Source: Anaeromyces robustus
Taxonomy: Eukaryota; Neocallimastigomycota; Neocallimastigomycetes; Neocallimastigales; Neocallimastigaceae
Length of the DNA: 64,000 nt
Direction of reading: 5' to 3'
Assembly: GCA_002104895.1 (NCBI GenBank)
Contig: MCFG01000065.1
Span: forward strand, 83,501 to 147,500
Position 1 is the first letter of the stretch. Each line of letters begins with the position of its first letter. Under the pieces are notes generated by a model. That model did not search any database, was not told where the DNA came from, and saw only the letters and a program-made list of their open reading frames with translations. The translations under genes and the position numbers were made by a program. Shown one piece after another: positions 53,311-64,000 of this stretch.

Positions 53311-54849
53311 TTATACTAATTGCTTGAATTTATTTATAAAACTTTCATTAAATGTTAATACCATTCGATGTGATGATATTAAAATTTCGTTAAGTTCATT
53401 AAAATGATTAATCGAAGTATTTAATGATGTTGGTTTTGGTTTATATTTTGTAGAAAAAGATTTCCATTCCATTTGATAGTTTTCTGTAATCGTATTTACA
53501 ATATTATTTTGTTCAAATTGGAAATTAGAAATAAAGATAGTATTAATAAAATGTAAGTTTACCATAACATTTTGTAAATGTTTTGGTAAAATATCAGTGT
53601 TAAAGTAACCAGATATTTCTCTAAGTTTTGGACATACACCATTAGCTAATAATTCTATACAATCAGAAGTAAAAGCAAATGGTGATGAAATTTCTATTAA
53701 ATTAAAATCATTATAAAAGGCGGGTGTAATTTCTTTTAAAATTTTTGAATTTATATTTGAATTAAAATATGTAGAATCATTAATATTTATGTGATAATTA
53801 TGTTGAGAAAAGTTCATTTTTAATAACTTAAATTTAATATTCGATAGTAACATATTATTTATATTTTTTTCTCGGTTGATATTATCATTTGTGAAATTAT
53901 TAAAATTATATGAAGAATCATATATCCATAATTGAAGTGATTTTAAATTTCTTAAATTAAGTAATAAATCAAATATATTTTTATTAGTAAATGTAACATC
54001 CCCAGAAAGTGTTAAATATTCTAAATTTTTCATTTCTTTTACTACTGATATAAAAAATTCAAATAATCCACTTTCCATTTTTTCAAAATGATATTCGAAT
54101 TTTGTTAAATTTCTTAACCATTGAATATTTTCTATTTTATTCAATACACAATATATAGAATTGAATTTTAATGAATTTTTTGATATAAATAATGGATTGA
54201 TATAATTAATTGATCCGGTATTTGCTGATTGTTGATATGACGTTATTAATTCATGATTAGGGTAAAGAATATTTAAATCAAATGGTAATTTAGTTATTCC
54301 TGTTTTAGAAAAACGTGAACCAATGACTAATTCTTTTAATTTATTTGATTTTTTTATTATATTAGAAACTTCTTGACTAGTTAAACTTTTTGAATCTAAA
54401 ACAATAGAATATATATTTCTTGGACAGTTGCTAACTAAATAAGTAATCATGTCTTTATCTAATAATTTGATAGAATGAATATATAATTTTTGAAGTTTTA
54501 TACTACAAAAATCAATAAATTTAGTAAAACCTTCATATGTAAATTCATCATCCCATGATGATATTTCAAAGTTAATATGTAAATATTTAAGATTCTTGCA
54601 TTTCATAAATTGTTTTAAACTCTTATCACATATATCATTTTTAAGAAAAATTATTTCTTCTAATTGATGACAATGCTCTACAAAACTTTCTAAAACTTCT
54701 GGGGATATGCATGAATTACTAAAATCAAGAATTTTTATTTTTGAAAGAATTGGATAAGGAGTATCTTTTGACGAATTACAATAAGAATTAAATAATTGGG
54801 TTGACAATGATGAAAATGAAGATAGATTAGCATTATCAGTATTATCAGA

Positions 54850-54882
<33 letters not shown>

Positions 54883-55680
54883 ATTAATATTATTAATACT
54901 ATTATCATTACTGATATTATTATTATCATTATTATCAATAGCACTATTATTATTAAAGGAATCTTGGAAGTTATTTATATCAGAAATTTGAAATGAATTA
55001 TCTTCAACTTCTTCTTGATATATTTCATTATTATTTGATAATTCTATAATTTCGTTTGTAAGTTCAAATTCTTGTTCAATAGAATTTAAAACTATAGACA
55101 TTTCTTCTTCAATTTCTGTTGACTGACTAAAATTATTAGCATCAGTATTTATAGAAGAATTAATATCTTCTATTGTAACTGTTCTGTCATCCCATTCATT
55201 ATTAAAATTAATTGCTTCAAATCTTTTATCAATTTTTTTGAGTAAAACCTGATTATTATTAAAACAATTATCATTTGGGTTACTATTGAATTCCCATTGA
55301 TAAAGAGGTCTTTGAAATTTTAAAATTGGTTTTTCTATTACTGAACTCTTATATATTATGTATTTAACATTTTTACAGGCATTAATTACTCTTTCCATAT
55401 CATAAGTTATATTATTAAGATAAGTACATTCTATAACATTAACGGCTTCATTATATGGAAACATCAAATTGGAACTAACAACATTAGAAAATTGATTATT
55501 ATCATTTTCTTCAAACCATATTTTTGTTAATATTTTAGCATTTTTTAAAGATATTGAACTCCATATTAATTTATAAATAAATTTGGCAAAACTTTTATTA
55601 ACAAATAGACAATTAATTAAATTTTGCTTATCTAATTGTTTAAAAATTAAATCATTAACTTCATATGGCAATTTATTCAT
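53311..55680 (-). CDS. F-box / LRR-like protein
   Basis: A single exon of 789 aa. Residues 3-45 form an F-box (LPYEVNDLIFKQLDKQNLIN, then CLFVNKSFAKFIYKLIW), which would bind Skp1 of an SCF ubiquitin ligase. An Asn/Asp/Glu-rich disordered stretch (about 170-300, with a poly-Asn run) follows. From about residue 310 on there are irregular leucine-rich repeats, for example IKILDFSNSCISPEVLESF, LEEIIFLKNDICDKSLKQF and LKKYLHIN-like strands, typical of yeast Amn1/FBXL-like proteins. The substrate is unknown. Fungal genomes often hold many such genes. The lack of introns in so long a frame is notable here. No domain beyond F-box and LRR is recognisable. Confidence 0.8.
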
Positions 55681-56347
55681 TATATATTTTATTCAGAGTT
55701 TTACTTAAAAAAAAAAATGTTAGGAATAATATTAAAAAGATTTATTTTTAGTTGTAAATATTATTCATTATAAAAATTTTTTATATAATATTTTAGTTTT
55801 TTTCTATTATATTTTAGTTATTTTCTATTTTATTTTATTATTATTTTTAATTTTATTATATTATTTTTTATTTTTTCTTCTATTTTTCAAAAAAATAAAA
55901 AAAAAAATTATTTTTAAAATTCACAAAATTTTAAAAAATAAAAAAAAAACTGGTTTTTTAAAAAATTATTTTTTAATTTCTTCTATTATTCTTTTTTATT
56001 CAAATAGTTCATATCTATTTTATATAAATATTAATTATAGCAATATATTAATCCATATATTTATGTATAATGTAATATATTTTAGTTTTTTAATTTTAAA
56101 ATTTGTTTTAATATACTTTAAAATTAAGATGGATAAAAAAATGATTGGATAATATTAAACTTCTAAAAGTTTTTTAAATAACGGATTAGAATATTAATAT
56201 ATATTAAGGATTATAATCTATTATATGATATACTATTAATTATTATTCAAATAATATATAATTAGAATATGACTTAATAATATATAATTAGAATATGACT
56301 TAATAATATGCCTATTCAATAAAAAATGAAACGAATATAACAATAAT

Positions 56348-56389
<42 letters not shown>

Positions 56390-57037
56390 TAAAAAAGTAA
56401 AAATCAAAAAAAATTAAATAATAATCATATATAGTAATATTCATAGTAATATTCATACAAAATTTTTCATCAAGTAATAAAAATATATTATATAAATTAA
56501 GGTATATTCTTTATATAAAACAAAATCTTAAAATATAGATTAAATATAAAAAATATTATATATTGGTAAAAATGTTAAAGAGATACTAATTTTTATCAAA
56601 ATTTATATATTTAAATAGCTTCTTCTATAAAATATCCATATTAAAAATATTTTGTTGCATCAATAATAATATAACATATATAATATATAATATACTATAA
56701 TTTGGGTATACAAATGTATAGAATATAGAATATATATTTAGATAAATATTTTTTACACAGATTAATAAAGAAAACAATAAATTTACTTTTTTTTTTTTTT
56801 TTTTTTTTAAAAAAAATGAATTATTTTTTATTATATTTGTTTTTTTTATGGTATACTTAAATCTTTATATTATTAAACATTTAGTTTTAATAATATTTAG
56901 TTTTAATAAGATTTATTATATCTTTATAAAATTTATTATTGAATATAAAATGATTTAATTTTTATTAATCATTCATTCGTTTATTTCAATTATATTACTA
57001 TTTTTTTTTTTAAAAAAATTTTTGATTATATATTAAC
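55681..57037. other. Intergenic, F-box gene to zinc-finger gene
   Basis: No gene is seen. It holds A/T homopolymers, a 26-bp direct duplication at about 56261-56312, (AAT)n at about 56350-56388, and poly(T) at 56787-56808. Confidence 0.5.
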
Positions 57038-57446
57038 TTAAGCATTTTCTGGAGGAATTGGTTTTCCTGGATGTTTAGCTTCCATATGTAAAACCATAGT
57101 TTTGTAGTTTGGATTTGGAGTCTTATTGATTTTTATTATATGTATACATTAAATAATGTCAATAACAATAATAATATCAGTAAAAATTTATACATTAATA
57201 TTTCTCTAACTTACTCTGCAAATTGGGCAAATACTTTGAAGTCCCTTTTCTCTGAATTGAATTTGTGATTTACCTCCTTTTCTAGCAGCTGCAGCTTTTT
57301 GAGCTTTTTCTCTGTAGTTATTGATTTATATTTATTAAAATATTAATAGATATAATTTATATATTTACTAATTTATATTTATTTTTATATTATTACAAAT
57401 TTTTTTAAATATACCTAGCTTGTTCCTTCTGTTTTCCTCTTGCCAT
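57038..57446 (-). CDS. Small ZNF706/At2g23090-like zinc-finger protein
   Basis: Three short exons, 57446-57415, 57311-57215 and 57121-57038, encode 70 aa. The family consists of small basic proteins with an N-terminal MARGxQK SERF-like segment and one C2H2 finger. Here the start is MARGKQKEQAREKAQKAAAA, the finger is CPICR ... HMEAKH, and the end is PGKPIPPENA, close to the human ZNF706 end (HPKTPLPPE). All joins keep phase. Human members are linked to translation repression and protein aggregation, but the function in fungi is not established. The gene is too short and too split for a simple open-frame search. Confidence 0.9.
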
Positions 57447-58011
57447 TATTTTATTTAGTTATTTTATTAGTTTTAAATAAAATTTTTATTTAAATGAAAG
57501 AATAAATGGTTCTATCTTTTTATTTATATAAAAAAAATTTAATAAAATATATATTAATAATGTAAATTAAAAAAAAAATTTTTTTTCATTACATAATGTA
57601 TTAATTATTGTATAGTTACTTACAAAAGAAACTATAAATAATAATAAGATTCTATATAATTTTAGATTTTTTTAATCCATATTAATATTTAGTTACATTA
57701 ACAATAACTAAATTATTGAATTAATATGTATATTTATGTACAAAATAAATAATAAAGATTGATTTTTGATCAAATATTTGTAGAATACACGTGATTATCT
57801 AAGCCACTATTAAACATTTTAAACCTTATAGGTTTATAACCATTAAAACATATATTATATTAAATATTATTAAGATAATTTTATTAGAAAGTTTAAATAA
57901 TATTTTACAATAAATAATTCTAATGGAGAACAATTTATTTTATTAATTTTTATATTATTTATTATTATTTTTGCTTTTTCTTTTTATTTATTTTTTTATG
58001 AATGTTATAAA
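57447..58011. other. Intergenic, zinc-finger gene to kinase
   Basis: About 565 bases between two genes on the same strand, holding the 5' flank of the zinc-finger gene and the 3' flank of the kinase. No distinct element is seen. Confidence 0.5.
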
Positions 58012-60022
<2,011 letters not shown>

Positions 60023-61149
60023 TATTAATTTTTTATAATTTTACGAATAAATTTTTTATACTTTTTACTTATAATTTGAAATTCTAAAATGTTATAGATT
60101 AAAAATTAAGTATTCATTTATGAGACAACAATAATACAATTTACTATAGTATTATTTTATTAATATTAATATAAATTATTATTATTTATAAAAATTAATG
60201 AATATATATATTCATTTATGTTTTTTTAAAATACAAAATACTTAGATAATTTGTACAAAAATATAATATTAAAATATTTGTAATATTGATGATAGTTTTT
60301 GTTATTTTTAATTTAATTTTTTTTTTTTTTTTAATTAAAAAATAAAAGAAAACTTTTACTTTTAGTGTTTTGTAAAAAAAATTACTATTAATATTACTTT
60401 AAAAATTAACGCTACAATTTCATATTAATATAGTAATTTATTAAAAATATTTAATTATATAATTGTTTTTTAATTGCAAAAAGTAAGATAAATTAAGTAT
60501 TTCAAGATTACGTTCTTAAAAAAAGATTTGTTTTATAACACATAATATAAGAGCTTTTTTTTTTTTTTTTTTAATTAAAAATAATTTTTAAGATCACTGT
60601 ATTATTGATGTATATTTTTTTATATTGACCCTCCATTATATAACGTTAAAAAGTTATGAAATTATAAATTGTATATATTCTTATTATGTAATTATAATAA
60701 AATATATTTTACAAATATATATTCAATTTAGAATTTTATTATTTTATATTTTTAATACTTTTTTTATTAAATATTATTAAAAGAAAAAAAAAAATATCTA
60801 CGATTATTTGTAAAAAAAAAAAATAAAAAACAAACTTTAGATATTTATAACATTTTTACTTTATTTATGCTTTAAAAAAAATGTTTTAAAAAATTATTTA
60901 AACGAAAAAATGTTTTAAAAATATATTTAAACGAAAAAATATTTTAAAAATATATAACATTTTTTTTGTTAAAAAAATTTTTTTAAATAAATTATATAAA
61001 TATAGTTGTATTATTAAATAAAATTTATATAATTATTATTTGAAAATTTTTTAAATATCATTATTTTGTAATTAAAAAGTTCATACCCCTATAAGATTTT
61101 AATATATTAATTTAAATGTATAATTAAATAATTAAACAATTAAATAATA

Positions 61150-61192
<43 letters not shown>

Positions 61193-61270
61193 AAAGAAAT
61201 ATATAAATAAAAATTAAAATAAAAATACTTTATATTCAACACAAATATTTATTATTATTATTACTATTAC

Positions 61271-61325
<55 letters not shown>

Positions 61326-61468
61326 TTTTATTGGTTTATTGATTATTTATTTTAAATATAATTTAAGTTTTAGGTTTTTATTTAAACATTGTTATTATTT
61401 TTAATAATTTGAATATGACCATTTTATTATTATATATTATTATTATTACTATTATTATTTTAAACTTG
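60023..61468. other. Intergenic, kinase to OST3/6
   Basis: No gene is seen. It holds a roughly 30-bp tandem unit (TTTAAACGAAAAAAT type) in 2-3 copies at about 60872-60950, a poly(A) run at 61152-61190, and (TTA)n at about 61273-61322. Confidence 0.5.
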
Positions 61469-63139
61469 TTAGAACAACAATTTGAATGGATATGCTTGAC
61501 TTTTAATAAAGAAAATTCTTAAAATAAGTGAAAAGCAGATAAAGAATACAGATAATGCAATATATATTGATATACGCCTGATATGTTCGTTTTTAACATC
61601 TTTAACCTTTTCAGATAAATATAAAATTGAAAATGCGATTAATACATCTATTATAAAACAATAATGAGAAAGAAAAAAAAAATATCAAGAACAAATAATT
61701 AAGGAAAAATAAAAAATTCATTGTAAAATAAAAATAATATATAATAATAATTAGTTATAAAGTTATAAATAACTATATTAAACAATATAATTATATATAA
61801 AAAAGGATACAAATAACTAGGATAATTTGACTTTCAACACCATATTGTTGTTGGAAACCTGAAACGAAAAATTCAACCTTTGATTTTGAAACACCATTAT
61901 TTGGAGGATGACGAATATGTACCCACATAAAACCTGAAATCATTAAGAAAATAACACTCTAATTTACAATTTATGATATATTTTATTATATTTAATGATA
62001 AAATATAAAATATTTGAGAATTAGTGAAATTATATAATAATTATTATTATACGTATTATAATATTAAACAAATCAAATTATTTTACCACTGTAAGTATCA
62101 TCCAATTTCTTTTATTGACTACAATTTCTTTAAAATATTTGAGTGCATATAAAATACATACAATAACAGTTATAATAATCATTCCATTATAAATATATTG
62201 TGTATAATCTGTTGGTCTTTGAAGTTCAAACTTTTAATATTAAATATCAAAATATAATATTATTAATGTTAATTTTATGTAAATACAAAAAATAATAAGA
62301 AAAAATATATAATTTTGCATGATTACTTCGAAGCCAGTTTTTTTGATAACAAATTTTATTAATTCTTCAGCACCTAAACCACTGTTATTATACATATATT
62401 ATAATTATTATGTTAATTATTTTATATTATAATGATTTACATAACGTATACTAACTGTCTTGGTAAATCATAAAATTCAGGATTAACAGTTCCTTGATCT
62501 GGTTTGAAATAAAGAACATTTGGAACATTTTGAATTTTTAGCTTAAAATTATATACAATTATTAATAAATAATTATTAAATATTTTAATTATTAAATAAA
62601 TAATTGATTTTTATTATTCTTTATAATAAATTGTGTATATATTCTTTGATTATTTCTAGTAAATATAAGCGTGTTCATTATATAATATACCTTTTTAAAT
62701 ATATTTCTACCATTTTGATAATCAATAATAGCAAAATATACTCTTTTATCTTTTTGATTCCAAGAATTAGCTACAGCAAGAAATTCTGGTAATAATTCAC
62801 TTTTATTATATAAATAATGATTTTATTTTTAATAACAATATTTAATAATTTTTTTTTCGTTTATTTATACTATAAAAATATGATAAGAAAAACATACCGA
62901 CATGGTTCACATTTAATTTGTGGACTTGTAGCAGTTGCAAGAACAATAGTATGATAATCTCTTGGTGTTGTTAAAAGTAAATCAAAATATTTTTCGTTCA
63001 AATTAATAAAATTATCTCTTGACTTTGCAAGTAATTCATCCAATTTTTTTGATTTTTCTTCATTTGATAGTGCAAATGCATTCAAAACAAAAATTAGAAG
63101 AAACGGTATGATATATTTAAGAGAATTTATAATTTTCAT
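61469..63139 (-). CDS. OST3: Oligosaccharyltransferase subunit OST3/OST6 (thioredoxin-like)
   Basis: Seven exons encode 320 aa: 63139-62898, 62799-62691, 62541-62456, 62381-62327, 62230-62087, 61958-61811, 61647-61469. The subunit belongs to the ER complex that N-glycosylates nascent proteins and captures substrate cysteines as mixed disulfides. A signal peptide (IIPFLLIFVLNAFALS) opens the protein. The lumenal thioredoxin fold carries the redox motif CEPC (exon 1), then FAIIDYQNGRNIFKK and NVPNVLYFKPDQG. Four membrane segments follow (YNGMIIITVIVCILYALKYF; NWMILTVSVIFLMISGFMWV; SQIILVIYVLIAFSILYLS; IALSVFFICFSLILRIFF), with the conserved HIRHPP loop. Topology and length match the family. Whether it is OST3 or OST6 cannot be told by eye. 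Confidence 0.92.
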
Positions 63140-64000
63140 TGCTATTTTATTTAATTTTATGTAATTTTTATTTTTTACTTTATTTCTATTTCTTTTCTTT
63201 CTTTTTTATTATTTTTTTATTTTTATTATTTTTTATTTTTTTTATTTTATTTTTTATTTTTTTATTTTTTATTTTTTATTTTTATTTTTATTTTTATTTT
63301 TTTAAGATTATTGATTTCTTCTTTTGATTGGATAAATAATGATTTTATTTGTAAAAAACATAACAAAGTAAAGAGATTGAAAAAAAAAATAAATAAAACA
63401 AATAGAATAAAAAAATATTATATTAGTTATAGTTTCATATATTTAAAAATAATATACTTATTATTGTTAAAAAATGCTTAAATCTATTTCAAAAAATTAA
63501 TAAAACTTCTTTATTAATATAATATCAATTATTGTAACATAATAAACATTATATATCATTTAAATAATATATATATTCATAAATGAATTAAAAAAAAGAT
63601 TTTTATTTCCTTTCTTCTTTTATTATTATTGCTTAAAGATATGATATATACTATAATAGACAATTTTTATAAAGATATTACATCAAAGTAAACAAATGAA
63701 ATCTATTAATACGTACAATTATTTTATTTTTTCTATAAATAATTTATTTTACTTTTATTCTACTTTGTATAAATAAAACTTTTAATTATTTTTTATTATT
63801 ATTTAATAAACTTAATCAATTTTATTATACAATTTTATAGAATATTTAGTATTGATGTATTATTTTTTATTCTATCTATTTTTTAAAAAAAATAATAAAA
63901 AAAAAGAATAAAATATTTTATCAAAAACAAAATAAATTTATTTTAAAATCATAATTACTATTAAAAATTAATTAATCATAAATTATTTTTTATTAAAAAA
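63140..64000. other. 5' flank of OST3/6, A/T-rich
   Basis: No gene is seen. The first about 170 bases are T-rich on the plus strand (A-rich just upstream of OST3/6). The open frame at 63139-63327 is a Phe/Tyr/Leu translation of this tract. Confidence 0.5.

Overview
The window is nuclear DNA of a very AT-rich, intron-rich eukaryote, most likely an anaerobic gut fungus (Neocallimastigomycota). This rests on the near-total A/T of introns and intergenic DNA, the dense (TTA)n and (TTTA)n microsatellites, fungal-type housekeeping genes, and a class C receptor carrying carbohydrate/solute-binding-type ectodomains. The assignment is inference; no marker gene is decisive. Most genes are split by introns, so I rebuilt the models by hand from GT..AG borders, reading phase and family motifs. 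Every multi-exon model below sums to a whole number of codons.

Layout. 79-6551 (+): 3' part of a giant chimeric class C GPCR (beta-helix repeats, a bacterial-type substrate-binding domain, an EGF-like module, 7TM). 8026-11421 (+): ClpX unfoldase. 12617-13809 (-): SRA1-domain protein. 15312-16666 (-) and 16979-18052 (+): divergent pair SF3B5 / Pin1-type prolyl isomerase. 19126-19572 (-): basic protein of unknown function. 21920-22477 (-): calmodulin-family light chain with degenerate EF-hands. 24720-25235 (-): SRP19. 26282-28871 (-): cyclin K/T-type cyclin. 32470-34403 (+): poly(A)-binding protein. 36763-40240 (-): type II phosphatidylinositol 4-kinase with Asn-rich inserts. 41945-44038 (-): four-TM MARVEL-like protein. 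44989-45375 (-): a decayed gene fragment. 46856-47821 (+): elongation factor 1-beta. 49076-52473 (+): coiled-coil protein. 53311-55680 (-): F-box/LRR-like protein. 57038-57446 (-): ZNF706-like small zinc finger. 58012-60022 (-): PAS-kinase-type protein kinase. 61469-63139 (-): OST3/OST6 oligosaccharyltransferase subunit.

The genes do not form a pathway cluster; this is an ordinary mixed housekeeping neighbourhood. Functions fall into RNA processing and translation (SF3B5, PABP, EF1-beta, the cyclin, Pin1), the secretory pathway (SRP19, OST3/6), and signalling (GPCR, PI4K, kinase). The most interesting items are the receptor architecture, a 10-nt microexon that supplies the kinase APE motif, a divergent gene pair in which both start codons are cut off by an immediate intron, and a ClpX that keeps the ClpP-docking IGF motif but lacks the zinc domain. 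I found no tRNA, rRNA, CRISPR array or autonomous transposon.
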